A DNA stretch of 64,000 nucleotides, from contig CM062205.1 of NCBI GenBank assembly GCA_031216445.1, forward strand, positions 20,539,501 to 20,603,500, in the 5' to 3' direction. Position 1 is the stretch's first letter. Each line of letters opens with the position of its first letter. This document shows positions 48,771 to 61,872 of this stretch, one piece after another. A program made the position numbers and the translations under genes. This DNA is from Lateolabrax maculatus (Eukaryota; Chordata; Actinopteri; Acropomatiformes; Lateolabracidae). Below the pieces are notes generated by a model that saw only the letters and a list, made by a program, of their open reading frames with translations, searched no databases and was not told where the DNA came from.

Positions 48771-50420
48771 TGATCATTCATCAACTCTCCACCAGCAAAT
48801 ATAGAGTATTTCCAAAAATGTTCTTCCTCTTAAAGTGAAAAAGAACAGAACTTAGGTTTCTGCAAAATAATATGAATGCCCTCATTCTAAATAATGTTTT
48901 CATAGATTGATTATAATAATTACAACTTTAGGGATTTCTGAGTAGATGATAATTGACTTCCTAAACTGCAAAGTGAACTGACTCCAACCCTGCTTTATAG
49001 TAATGATGCTATTTTTTTTTTCTGTGCAAACTGGACATTTTAAACAGATTATGTAATTAGACTTTACATAATAAGTCTGAATACAAAATACTTTTTTGAA
49101 ATAAAATCTGTGAAACATTTCCATGGCTATTATTCAGAGACCAAATTAGAGAAAAACAAATTGTTGTTCACTTCTCAATCACCAAAAATAAAAACTGCTT
49201 GATTTATAGATGTCAAGATCAAAGTGAGCAGAAATTCATGCATCTCCCACTTCTCACATGTTGGTGGGCATGTAAACCCCCCCTCCATCCTTCACATTCC
49301 CCCCCGCTTTTCGCTGCTCTGGTTTGCGAGCGTCAATCCTTTGAGATATTTAAAACAGCTCGTTTTGAAGCCTGTGTTGTTTTTCATCCATCCTCTTGTG
49401 AAAATCCGTCCTTTGATGTTTTGACATCCTCAAAATTGCTCTAATTCCTTTTGCCACTATTTATGAAACTGTTAATTGAGTAATTACTTCAGTGTCGATC
49501 TGTCAAAATTACCAGTTGTAAAGCTATACTGTTTTCCTTTTTTTACCCTAAGTTTAAAGTGATCTGCTTCCTCATTTGAGCGAACAACCAAGCGGACTCC
49601 GACAAGGTAATTTGGCGTCAAGATAAAGGCAAAAGCAGACACTTTTAATCTTATGATGTTTGAAGTTTGGCCTGCTTCTGAGTCAGCCCCAGATTAAAGA
49701 TAGAGTGCAAGTGTGTGGCTCGAAACTTGTGTGTGTGTGTGTGTGAGAGAGACAGCAGAGGTGGAGGTGCTCCTCCATTGATGGGTCCTGATTAAACATG
49801 GTATATCTTGTCTTCGGGAAGCAGCGCGCTGCATGGCAGCCCCGGCTAATGGGAATCTGCTGCCTGTCATCTATGGCCAGGTCATTTCATCAGAATGTCA
49901 ATAAGGGGAAAAAAAAAGTAGTATAGAATTTCTGTTGCCTACTGATGAATGCAGCTATGGTCGAAGCAAAAGGAGAACAGAACAAATGTGGTGCCCGAAG
50001 GGGAGGGAAGGCCGGCTCCGACTTGGGGGAGATATAGATTGATGAGGGATTGTTCGCCGGGAATGAGATTTCATAAGAAGCTGTAGATTTTTTCCCTCTA
50101 GCTGCAGGTATGAAACAGAGTTGTGTCACAAGAGCAGTAATACAACCCCTCCACCCACCCACACACTAACACACACACACACACACATACATACACCCCT
50201 GATGTTTACCATCGGCCGCACCGACGGGGCTCGGCCACAGAGGAAACTCAGACGTTTACCGGTTGTGTGTGAGAGCTGATAGAGGCTCTTTTGCCTATGA
50301 CTAATAGATGAAAGCCTGAAAGAACTGCAGCTGAATAATTGAGGTCTTATGTAATGATAATTGCGGCCCATAAATAGGGATTCACCTTTGGCAGAGCAAA
50401 GACTCCATTTCCATGCCGTT

Positions 50421-50442
50421 CCCCCCCCCCCCCCCCCCCCCC
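50421..50442. repeat. (C)22 homopolymer
   Basis: Twenty-two consecutive C. Length is likely to be uncertain in the assembly. Confidence 0.9.
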
Positions 50443-50980
50443 GTTGTGAAGCTGAACACACTGTTTCCGTCTGAGATCTTTCTTTCTGTTTTTGGCTAGA
50501 CTCTCTGTCTCTCCTTCATCTCCTCTTTATGTCCCTCTCTGCCCGTCTTTATGTCTCTCAGGGTTTTTTTCTTCTTTTTTTTTTGGTCTGTCTCAGTCTT
50601 TGTCAGTTACACACAGAAAGACACACACGCACAGAGTAGTGACAGTTTCAAAGCAGAGCCTCGTGGAAGAGCCTCAGTGAGATTGGTTGCTTTAATTGCT
50701 GTCAGAGGCAGGATGGGAGTGGCAGCGAGCTGGAACAGCTCAAAGGTTTCATTCCAAAACGCTGTATAGCTGTATGGTAAAAAAAAAAACACTCCCGCCA
50801 TCTAAGACTCACCAGCGACATTTAAAAGCCCAGGGGGAGCGACGCCAAACTTTAATATTAAAGGGTCGTTCGCCCAGATTACAAAAACAAAGCACTCACC
50901 TACCTTCAGAGGTATCTAGCTTTGCGGATATTTTGGTTTTGATCAACGCAATTGACCATCAGCCCCACGTAGTAAATGAA

Positions 50981-51148
50981 AGGTGGGAAATTATAATTTA
51001 AAAAAATGTGAACATCTACCAGCCACTGACATTAATGTTCAAATTTACCAGCGACTCAATAGTAATTTATTATTTTGTGTCTGAAATCTACCAGCCACTT
51101 TCATATTTTACCAGCATTTAGCTGGTGGCTGGTGCTGATTTCCCACCT
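50981..51148. mobile_element. 168-bp element with perfect 11-bp inverted ends
   Basis: AGGTGGGAAAT at 50981-50991 is the exact reverse complement of ATTTCCCACCT at 51138-51148. Between them, CTACCAGCCACT-like units occur four times (near 51016, 51045, 51090 and 51108), followed by the inverted form CTGGTGGCTGG. A small foldback or MITE-like element is likely. No target duplication was clear. Confidence 0.55.
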
Positions 51149-52212
51149 TACGCCTGTCAAACTGTCCATTCTCACATGCTTCATGTGCAGTTTACAGTGA
51201 TGGATGAATTACAACTCAAAATTCTTAGTAATTCTTAAAACGATGTGTTCATGATTTCAGACAGACGTAGACAAAAGAAGGTATTTGTAGCTGGTGACTA
51301 TTGATTTTGTCGGCTGAAGCGACAGCGGTCACCAGCAGATTATATCAGCTGGAGGTAGCTGTTAGCTCCATGAGTTGGAGTAACAGGCTGCAGTTGAAGA
51401 GATGCAAACAAACAAACAGCATTGTTCTTGTCGAGCTCGTCAGTCCAAGTATTAAGCATTTCATTATAACCCAGTTTAAATCCATCTCATATAATGTGCA
51501 TTGTTGAGGTTGCTGTCGAGTGTTAACATGTCCAAATCCAGTTATCTAATGATGTGCTCGTTGGCCTTTAAAGTAACGCTGGGTTACTACTATCGGCAGG
51601 AAGCTTGTTAACCGGACATGTTACAGTCTGCAGCTTACCTGTACTCACTTTGTAAGAGGAGGTTTCCTGTTTTTTTCTATGTCTCGTCTTTGCCTCTCTT
51701 CAGCTTCAGCAGCAGGGCGCCTGACGGGTCACTGGGTCCTTACCCATCATGCCCCACTTTCTGGGGCTGCGTGGCTGCGTGGCAGGGATGTTCCTCCCCG
51801 TCCTCAGTCTCCCGGTACTCACCGTCTCGCCAAAAAAAAAAGCAGAGACGGTGCCTTGATGAATGTCTGGTTCATAACAGTGATGCGACTGAGGGACGGG
51901 GGGTGGGGGGTAATGATTTAATCATCGTATAATGGATGGGGGACATCATTCAGGCCTGGATTAGTGCAGGTGTTTGCCACCCCAAGAATACTCAGGCTGA
52001 TGAATCTCATTGTCAGCGCTGAAAGTGATGGTGTGGTTTAATCTTCACAGTGAACTGCAAACACAAGCTATTTTTGAAGTGTCAACGATTCATCTCCAGC
52101 AGCAGATGCATGAGAATTAGCTCAAGTGTTCATTTGTGGAGGCATTTTGCCTTTGAGATAGTACACTTAACTCATGATTTTATTTGACTTTCAGTCCTCT
52201 GATTCTGTGGCT

Positions 52213-52500
52213 GCAGGTAATGATTATTTTCATTATTGATTCATCTGTCCAGCATTTTCTCAGTGCATTGATTCATGGTTTAGTCTTTGAAATGTCAAGA
52301 AATTGATTAGGTGATCAACAAAAAATAAATATGAATAAACAATTTTACGTTTGAATCATTTATGAAGCAAAAATGCCAAACATTTACTGGTTTCAGCTTG
52401 TCAAATGTGAGGATTTGCTGTTTTATATAATTATCAATTGTATATATTTGGGTTTTCAACTGTTTTTCAGAGAAAATAAGGAATCTAAAGAAGGACTGCC
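52213..52500. mobile_element. Family-A repeat
   Basis: Starts GCTGCAGGTAATGATTATTT, then TTCATTATTGATTCATCTGT, and later TTTCAGCTTGTCAAATGTGA. The 5' terminus is well preserved and the 3' end is lost. Confidence 0.55.
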
Positions 52501-55500
52501 AGGAGTCCAGCATCAGATTGGATACGATGAGTTATCTGCCTTGATTTGATTAGACTAACCAGTAGGCTTACATTTATAGTATTTGGTTGTTTCTACACAC
52601 ATTAAACAGTCCTAGTAAACTCATTAATTCAAGTGCCAGTTTTGTCTTGTGTGTTTTATTTTCTGAATTAGTGAATACAGCCAGCATTTATTTATTTGTG
52701 AGCAGAAATAACACAAACAATATCAACTTCTTATCATTGTTCTTGACATTCATAGTTTTCAAAGATATACCATGCACAAATTAGAATAATTTCTTCCTCA
52801 TTTGTGGCAACACTCCTGCTTAAAAACAAAAAATACAATATAACATCCACTATTTTTTCTTTTTCCTGTCTCTGAACACCCACTCTCTCTCCATCTCACA
52901 CAGAAGAAAATAGAATAAAACAAACATGTAAGACTCCCAGTCAATTCTCACGGGCCTCAAAGTCGTTTTGGTTAAAAATGAATAGAAAATGAAAGTGTAT
53001 AAAGTGCTCTTTGTGTGAGAGTCCGGTCTTTGAACGTGGCTATAATTGGAGAGCTCGACAAAAGGGAAGGAACAACGAGGGAGAGCTCGTGGGACTCTCC
53101 AGCCTCTTGATTTGGTTTGGAGACAGGCTTGTGTGACAGAGTGGGAAACACAAGGAGAGAGAAAGGCAAATATGTGATGTGATAGATGCACACAGAGACA
53201 CAGAGATAGGAAAAATAAGACCTGCTGGCGTGGTTCAAGCTTTCTCCTCTGCTTGAAGTTTCCATGCCAAATGAGGTATTTTTAGACCATATACGAATAA
53301 AAATCTAAGCACCTATTTTTCTTTATATTTGTCAGCCTGTCATGATGTCAGACAAACCATGTCAACTTATGCATAACTGGCTGTCTGCATTGTTCACAGG
53401 CTGTGAAATAGTCACAATGAAAAGCTTTAGTTAGAAGGAGACGAGCTGATGTATCCTACAAGTACCTAGATGGCCTGCGAGTATCTACAGCATGTCTGTG
53501 CGTACTTGCCGTGGCAGCGGTTTACAGACTGTAGAAGGCACTTTGGGGCGAGTAGTAAAATGTGTAGATGGCTGGCCATGTGAGAACGCCTTTGGGATGC
53601 CATCCAGGCTTTTAATGGTGGCAAGAGATGAAGGGGATTTTTGCAAGGTGAGCCTCATGGTTACAGTTACATGGTGTGTCCCTGTAAGAAGAGGATACGT
53701 GTGTGAATGCCTGCGAGTATGTAGACCCACCTACAATGTGTTTGTCGATGCATCTGCATACGTGTACGTGCTTAAGCGAGTCCACAGGCCAAAGGAGTAA
53801 ACTCAGCCCATTCCACAAATGTAGACCAGGGGCCGCCTCGGAGGCTATAGGGTTACAAGCCGTCTAAAGTCGCCCCGTGACCAAATGTGGATGAGTTCTC
53901 AGTGTGGATTTATGCCGAGGCTTAATCATATCACCCAAGGATACTTTATACACCACGAACATCATCTGTGGTATGCAATAAGGAGTTGAGCAGTGAGCTG
54001 TGATGGTTTAAAAAAAGCTTTCATATACTGTAGGAAAGGCAATATCGCAATGAACAGTGTTTCTCTATGACTTGTGTATATCTGCATTTCTCAATAGGGG
54101 GCTTTCAAATGATGTCATGCCCCCTCTGGGAGCCATGATGGAGGTCCTAAGGTCCCTGGCAACAATGACTGCTAATGTCAGATTGTGTTTCTGAACTTAA
54201 GATGCGGCTCTCTGGAGAGAAAATTGTGTTTGACATGGCTAATTTCTGTGCTGATTTAGCTGGGAGCTGATCATTTCTCTCTGACACATCTGATCAGTGC
54301 TGATTTGATCATCTTACCCTGTTAGCAGTGTTAGCCAACTACCAATAACTGGTCAACTACGATCACTTTTTATATTTTCTTCTCCACACCTGATTCACAA
54401 ACCAGCTGTTGTATCTAGTAGACGGCATCACTAAAATAATACTCCAACAGGAATCTATCTTTTGAGTACCAAATACCAGCTATAGGCTTGAAAGGTGGCT
54501 CTTAAAGTTTGTAGCTGGCTCTTTATTAGATGACATCAACTTGGATTCACGGCAGTTACAAAGGATCCCTAAGGTGACCTAGAGTTACAGCACAGAAAAG
54601 GTATCCAAGAAAATCCGCTGCAGCATAATCCTGTTCTTTGCCATTGATCTGTATGTTCAGTATATTCCGAATGCTCATAATTTCTGTAAATACATGACTT
54701 CCTTGTCACACTATCACTGGGTCACAGTTCTGAACGTAGCTGGGTTAATGACGTATTGGCAAAAATCCTGATTGTTTTGAACACACTGAGCGTACGGATC
54801 AACAGTAGAGAAGCGGATTATGCTGAAGGAGTGGTTTCTATACAGACTCCACTTAAACTACACCACAACAGTTATTTACAGGTTTCTGTTTTCTTGCTTC
54901 ATTATTTTGACAATTTTCCAGTGGACCTTCATGCACAGCAGTTGTTGCTAGGGAATCTGTGATACAACTGCAAACCCTCTGTAAAATGAGTGTGTATAAA
55001 TATAGGCTGTGTGTGAGAGTGTGAAAGACTGTGAGAATCTACTGTAAGTGTATCACCGTTATTTTGAGGAATGCACACGCAGAGCAGCGCCTGTGTTTTA
55101 GTTTTGAGTGTTGGCGTTTGTATGAATGCATGTGGCCCTCGGAGAAAAAATATCACCTGAGCCCCAACTAGTGTTTGGGTCGCTGCTCTGTCACCACAGC
55201 TCCAAATGTCAGCCGGATGGATCACGTTTCCAGTAACAGTACCCTTCCCACTCATCCTGCACACCCTCGTGTTCCCCGGGCGTCCTCCTGATGGAAGTCG
55301 ATGTGATGTGGTCCTCGGCCGCAGGAGTGGCGCCATTAAAACAGTTGAAACTGGCTCTAAGAGGCCCTTGTCTTCTTCCTGGCAGGCGCTTATATATATG
55401 GATGGAGGGGAGCACGTCACCAGCACCACGTGAGGAGATTACTGATGAAGGTGTTGGAGGGGATGAGCGGCAGCCTCATGCTCAATTCTCCGGTGGCACC

Positions 55501-55997
55501 GCAGCGTCAGCCCCTGGCACCCGAGCCAGCGGGGCCTCTCGGAGGGCTAAGGGTGGGATTTATGAATAAGCAATAAGCGGCGGCAGCAAGGGCGGGGTCG
55601 GAGGGTGGGGGTCAAGTAAAGAAAATAAGACAAATGAAACACTGGTTAGGGGTTTGAGAGGAGGAAATTAGACCAAACGAGAAGACAGGAGCAGAACAGA
55701 AAGACGAGAAAAAATGAAAAAGAGTGAGGAGAAGGGCAAGGGAGGATGATGTGATGCATGCTGGTTGTGGGAGCGCCTCTGCTCTGCTTTGCTCTGTCCC
55801 TCCAGGAAGTCATACCGCTTCTCCTCTCCATCTGAGGGAGGCTGTGTCGCCATGGCAACCGGAGAGAACCTGTGCCCGTCTCCCGGCTCGCCGGGCTGGG
55901 CTGTACGTGTGCATGCATGAATGTGTTTTGCGCAAACACATCAGCTCATCACCCGCTGCATGTGTGCCTCCGTCTGACGCGTCACTGTCATTTAGTC

Positions 55998-55998
<1 letters not shown>

Positions 55999-56046
<48 letters not shown>
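55999..56046. repeat. (GT)n microsatellite
   Basis: About 23 GT units with one interruption (GC) near the end. Confidence 0.95.
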
Positions 56047-56047
<1 letters not shown>

Positions 56048-56269
56048 AATGTGTGTCCGAGTGTGCTTTTTTTTTTTTTATGAGCATCAAGTGCAGGCAT
56101 GCATGTGCGAGAGGGAGATACACACTTGCATGCACACACACAAACACAGAGCCTCACATTCACAGTTTGTACTGCAGGCTTTATTTTTAGCACGTGGCAC
56201 TTATATAATCAGGGTGACACTGGCGGGACATAAAAGGAAGGGGAAAAAACATCTCTTGCATTTTCTTTA

Positions 56270-56750
56270 CCCTCTATCTGCTGCTTTCGCTCTTTGTTTT
56301 TCCTCCTCTACATTTTCCTTGTCTTGCTTTCTCTTTCCTCCGTTACATTTTCTTGTTTCCCCACCCCTCTATCGTCCTCTCCGGTCTCTGTCTCTTTTCC
56401 CCGTTGCTCCCTGCATCATTATATATTTGACTCCACATCTCCTCTTCGCTTTTGCTGCTCCTCTCCCTGTGCATTTCTGTCCGTCTCCCTCACCCGTCAT
56501 CTGTCTTCCTCTTTTTCTAGCCTCACCTCCATCCCACTTCGCCATGACACTCTGCAGCCATGTCAGCGAGAGGAAGGGAAAGAAAGAGGCAGAAAGACAG
56601 GGAAGGGGAATGTAGAAAGAATGAGGAGCAGAGAAGACAAGAAAGACAGAGAGGGACAGAGAGTAAGTAAGGAGAGACTGATGAGTAAAGAGGTACAAAC
56701 AGAAAGTAAAAGAGGGATGTTTAGAGTGCACGAAGACAGACAGAAACCCT
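56270..56750. repeat. Polypyrimidine tract followed by polypurine tract
   Basis: About 56270-56525 is strongly pyrimidine-rich on the + strand and about 56565-56750 strongly purine-rich. The two halves are loosely complementary. The long open frames they produce on both strands are compositional. Confidence 0.6.
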
Positions 56751-59561
56751 GAGCTCTTCTCTCCAGAAGAGGAGACCAGGGATCCTCTCAGAGAGGCTTC
56801 CTCTCTGCTTTAAAAGACTCAGATCCCCAAGTGGGCTGTGCTCCACACTCTTGTTTAGCCCCTCTTTTTCTTCCTCCTCCTCCTCCTTTTCCTCTGTCTT
56901 GGCCCATTCCTCAAGGTAATTTGAGAATAGATGACATGTCAGGATTACTTAGTGGGATCAGTGCAGAGCGGGCTCCTGGAATGCCGCTGCCAAGGTGGTG
57001 GGAATAACCCACTCGGCCTCTCTCCTGTTACATTCAGCAAATCACAGCTTCACTGATTCACTTCATGGATTCACAGGGTTCCCTTAAGAAATAGCCGACA
57101 CTTGCTGTACTGTATAGCCGAGGTGTGTTTGATGTGATCAAGTGTTACACAAGCTGAATGCCACATCTGAGGAGTCATCAAAAAGGAAATGGTGTCTACT
57201 GTTGTACAGCATGCTACTACTTCTGTGGAAAACTGCTTACGCTATCACCTCTAATTACTTGTGCGTGACACAGAGTAGTGCCAGTATCTCACATGAAGTA
57301 ACTCAAGCAGTGTAGTTGGGAGGGACATTTAAGGGGCTGCTGATGTGCAGCTATTTAAAACAGCTGAATTGCATACTAGTTGCATTTGGTGGTAAAAGAT
57401 ATCTATGGCATTTGTTCTGTGTTCATTGTAATGAAGGAACATGTCACTCTGTGAAACGATGTGGCTAACTGATGGGATTTTAACAGTTTTATCGACAATA
57501 ATGAGCTCTATGGCACAGTGGAATAAAATAAATCAGGCGTTGGATACACGGACTATGCTTGTCTGTAGGATCAAATTATTCCTATTTTTGATTGGATTTA
57601 TTGACAATAATGAAAATGTAGAATAATGCCAGCCTCATCCTGTATACAGCCTGTACTTACCAGATTTTTTTTTGCTTTTTGCTTCTCATAAAATGCAACT
57701 CAATGCTTAAGTCTAAACTCAAACAATATGACTATGTGTGATTACATTTATTCTGCAATTTCTAGAAAAAATTTTGAAAATCTCCTGTATATGCAGCTTG
57801 CAACTGCAACTGATGAGTTTCATTTTTACCTGCTTACGTTAGTAATGCTGTTGTGTAAAAAATAGTTCTGCTCTCAAGAGTATATGCATGTGTGCAGACA
57901 TTAAATATCCCCGTGTGTGGTTGCAGGTGTGTGTTGGCATCAGTGGGAGTGAGTTTATATGAATGTGTGTCTGTGTGTCGACATCTACGTACATTCATGT
58001 ACACAAGTGCGTTTGCGTGTGCTTTATCCAGCACCTCAAAGATCTGAGACAGAAACGTGTCGGCACCTCAGGGACCGTGTTTCATTTCACGCCCTCAATG
58101 GATGTCAGGTTGGCCGAACGCTACCAGAGCGCAGAGGGAATCCTCCGCTACCTGCAGTCCCCCATACATTACTGTACCTGCAAGATCTATAGTATGAAAA
58201 ACATGGGAAAATCAGTTTTGTTCTTCACCAGCTGAGTTAATACAACAGAACATTTACCCATCTTTAAATGCTGTTCTAAACACAATGGACAAAACTCTTA
58301 GAATGGTTGCATTAAAGATTATCTGCAAATGTAAAAAAACATAAATATATCATGCTTATATCAGGAATTTTCATTATAGTTTAACATAATGTAAATTCAT
58401 TTCATAAAGCTTCAGGTGATTAGCCTAGTTTAGCGTTAATCCTGGCCATCTCCTTACTTCAGTTCAAGAGTATTTCTACTATATACCAAAATGTACCACT
58501 ATGAACTCCACCTTTCAGGCCTCAACCCACAGATGATGTACGGTCTAAAATAGTTTGAAGTGAAAATGAGAATTAGATATAGCTGTTGTTTCAGTAGTAC
58601 ATTAATGACTATATTTAAATTTTTCACTACGAAATGCAATATAATCCAAGCAATGCTGTTGAAATAACACTTATTTGTAACCTAGGCACCTAAAAACATA
58701 GATTTTTTTCAATCACAGTTTGGTCCAATTTTATCTTAAATGTCTCTTTACCTGCAAGTCATCAAATTGAAGCCTTACTGGGTGTTTTTACCCAACCATC
58801 ACCACATGGTGAGACTTCATAGTTGTGCCACATGTAGTGCAGGGAACACTGGCTGTATTTGAATGCTGATCCCATGGATAATACTGTTGTGGATTGGGTC
58901 TTTGGAGAGGTAAATAACACGTGTCCTGTTCCTTTGAATATTAATTCAGGTTTTTCATTTTTCTGTTTTGAGTAAATTCATTTAAGCTGGTTTAAAACCC
59001 CAGCCGGCGTAGTGATTGTGTCTTTGCCAAACTTCTGTATTACTGGCTTGGAAACCTGCCTCTTTCATCATTTGTTGTCTTGACCTTATCCAGTGTACAA
59101 ACCTTGCATGCATGTCCAAAGCTTTCACATCTGATAATATGGAAAACTATCTCAGGTCAATCAGGAAATTACATCTGGCACCAGTCCATGGATTACGGTG
59201 GCAGGCCGTGGACAAAGCAGTGTAGTATTATTGTTGATCTTGGATTACAGAGCGAGGCAGCGGAGCGATGACCTATCACGTTGTTGATACAGCTTTTTGG
59301 TAACAGCAGTCCTGCTCTGGCTTCTGTTGTACACACAGTTATTTCATCCGGCCCAGTTATTGTGTGAAGCCGGGTTTGATGTTCGCTGTTGCAGCTGAGT
59401 CGGGGGGGAAACTGCCAGTTAGTGAGCGTCATGGAGGGACTGCTCTGCTACTCCACACTGATGTTTGGTCACAGGCGGCTGCAGATGGGGTTGTGTTTAT
59501 GCACATGTGAGTTGAGTTTGCATTGCGTAAAGCTATGTGAAATGCATGAATGTGTATGTTT

Positions 59562-59563
<2 letters not shown>

Positions 59564-59592
<29 letters not shown>
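59564..59592. repeat. (GT)n microsatellite
   Basis: About 14 GT units. Confidence 0.95.
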
Positions 59593-59595
<3 letters not shown>

Positions 59596-60224
59596 GTGCA
59601 GCTCAGCCGTGTCTTTTTGGGGGAGTGACAGGCAGCCAGACTGAGGGTTTTCCAGTGGCTGTAGTTTTGAGCCTGACAGCTCCGTGACACATCGTTACAT
59701 ATTGCTCAAGGCAGTGCAAGCAACAGTGACCTTTTATGCTGCTGCTGAGTTCCCTGCACATGTGTTCTAGTGTTCATGAATGCTGCTGTATGTGTGCATG
59801 TATGTGTGCCATGTGTTTGTGCTATCTACTCTTTAATTAACTCTCTCGGTTCATACCTCCTCTGACATTAACCACTGTTTTGGTGGTGTGTATTATGAAT
59901 GATTTGGCCATGTGTACACACACCCACCCACCCACACACACACTATATACTTCCTTTGCAACTGATTCCCAGAGCCTTTTTGCCCTTTTTTACATTTTCA
60001 CTTTGTACTGCAACACAAACACACATGCACAAATGCACAAAGATACGCACATATAGTAAGGTCAAACATGTTCTTGCACTGTGTTTAATCAGATGTTGGT
60101 GTTTTAAAATACAGTATCCCTACAGAATGATGTACATAATTGAGAGATTCTTACCCGAGTAGGCTGTGATTTCTCTCACATAGAAATTCACAACTAGCTC
60201 AACTGCAGAGGAGTGACAAATGAA

Positions 60225-60720
60225 AATGTCTTTGGAAAGTGTTGGGCTACCACAAGAACAGCTTCAATGCTCTTCGTCATAAATTGTACTGGACAGATGG
60301 ACCATTTTCCTAAAGATGTTTCCTCATTTGGTGTTTTTATGATGGTTGTGGAGGGCGCTGTCTAAAATATCAGTACAATATCTCTTATAGGTGTTTGATT
60401 GAGTTAAGATCTAGTGATGAAGGCCATAGTGTATGATTCACATAATTTTCAGTATTCATGGCGAAGGCTCCTCTCGTTCGTGCCTCAGTGATAAACCCTT
60501 TTTTCAAAGTCATTTACAGTAGGTCCTTTCCTCTCGCCACCCTGAATCAAAATCCTGGTCAGTTGGGCCTGCTCAGCATTTTTATACATGTCACAGAGCA
60601 TGACCGGATGTTAATTGCTTAATTGTATTATGCGCAACATCTGTATGGAGGCATCTGGATTTATTATGTTCTCCACTCATTTATTTAGGTCCTTCTCTGG
60701 AAGAAGAGCTCAGGGTCAAA
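60225..60720 (-). pseudogene. Tc1/mariner transposon relic
   Basis: Read on the - strand, 60395-60440 translates to SLDLNSIKH, the counterpart of the Tc1 transposase motif SPDLNPIEH. The neighbouring + strand text (TTTGGTGTTTTTATGATGGT, GGGCGCTGTCTAAAATATCA, AAGGCCATAGTGTATGATTC) matches the antisense of the same transposase region, as known from teleost Tc1-like copies. The rest of the transposase is missing or rearranged and the frame is broken. A dead fragment. Confidence 0.55.
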
Positions 60721-61029
60721 TAAGGGTGACAAGCAAGCTAATTATTAGGGGGAAAAACAATAAATGTCTATATTAACTAAGTTAACCAAACTAGCACTTT
60801 GCTGTACACACATTACAGTCATTAAAAGGGCCTACTAACAACAATATTAGCCTTACTCATGCTTTAGTTAACATGGTTAATATAATCAACAGCAAACAAA
60901 TTAATTTCAGCTTGGTGTCATGATGATTCCCACCTCCTAACTGCTTGAAACTCACCTCAAACAATAGTTTAAAAAAATGTGCAAATAAAAACTATAACAC
61001 TCTTAATCCCATACTAAACTTTAAAAGAG

Positions 61030-61165
61030 TCACGACAAAGTCAGTGCTGTTTCCCCACATTTTTTAGTCTTTGTGCTAAGTTAAGCTAAGCCTCTGCTGG
61101 CTGCAGCATCTTATTAACCAAACAGATATGAGAGAGTGGCATCAATCTCCTCATCTCAACCATTT
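61030..61165 (-). mobile_element. Family-B repeat fragment
   Basis: CTAAGTTAAGCTAAGCCTCT, CTGGCTGCAGCATCTTATT and GAGAGTGGCATCAATCTCCT are the reverse complement of the family's start region. Confidence 0.5.
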
Positions 61166-61524
61166 TAAAATGAATGCTTTTGACGGACATGGTCGTGACA
61201 GCTTTCCAGCACAGCAGCAGTCTCCCTACAGGTCTCTCTTTGCTCTCCAGTTTTCACACAAGGACATTATTGTCTTTTTTTTTTTTTACTTTCCATCCTT
61301 TCATTCAAACAGGACTGACCTAATATTTTGGATGTGAGTGGTCGGGGATGGCATCCTTTGTCTAAATTCAAAGCACATTCTTGTGTTTTTCCCTCCTCTC
61401 GTCTGGCTGCGAGGCGAGGCAATATCGAGCGGAGAAAGTGTTGACTCAGGGGGAAGGAAAGTGTCCGATTAATAACGAAGACAGGCCACGAGAGGCAGCT
61501 GAGGAAGCAATAGAAATTCGGCAG

Positions 61525-61690
61525 GGTGTCCTCATAGTTCAGCCGACTGAGGCGTGTGGTATGTATTTGCAATGTTGCAGGTTTAAATCAGGTTCATATA
61601 GCTGTTTGTCATGCCGTGTCCCTCCCTTCGCTCTTGTCTTTTTTGCCGATTGCATACTGTCTAATGAGAGCAAAAAGGCAGACAACATTT
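61525..61690 (+). mobile_element. Degraded tRNA-derived SINE
   Basis: It has an A-box-like TAGTTCAGCCGACTGAGGCG, a B-box-like GCAGGTTTAAATCAGGTTC, a pyrimidine-rich stretch (GTGTCCCTCCCTTCGCTC) and a tail CTGTCTAATGAGAGCAAAAA. This order matches the common teleost SINE with a tRNA head and a CTGTCTAATAAAGGCAAAA-type tail. It does not fold as an intact tRNA. Confidence 0.55.
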
Positions 61691-61826
61691 TAATTTTTAA
61701 TGACAAAGATGGGTCATGACAGGCAATGGAGGAAACAGGGAAATTAGATGGGGAAAGAGTCCCTGGATGAGGCAAGAGGGAGAGAAGTGAGAGTGGCAGG
61801 GAAGAAAAAGAGAGGGAGGCAGGTAG

Positions 61827-61872
61827 GAGAGCTGCAACTAATAATCATTTTCATTATTGATTAATCTGTCAC
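61827..61872. mobile_element. Family-A repeat terminus
   Basis: GAGCTGCAACTAATAATCAT followed by TTTCATTATTGATTAATCTG is a well-preserved 5' end. It is cut off by the next element at about 61873. Confidence 0.6.

Noticed and set aside
55872..56615. 247-residue + strand open frame
   Set aside because: Built from (GT)n and polypyrimidine sequence. Cys-Val runs and Phe/Ser/Pro-rich text are typical of translated microsatellites.
61540..61590. Possible tRNA gene
   Set aside because: A- and B-box-like motifs are present, but no cloverleaf forms, and the flanks match a SINE tail.
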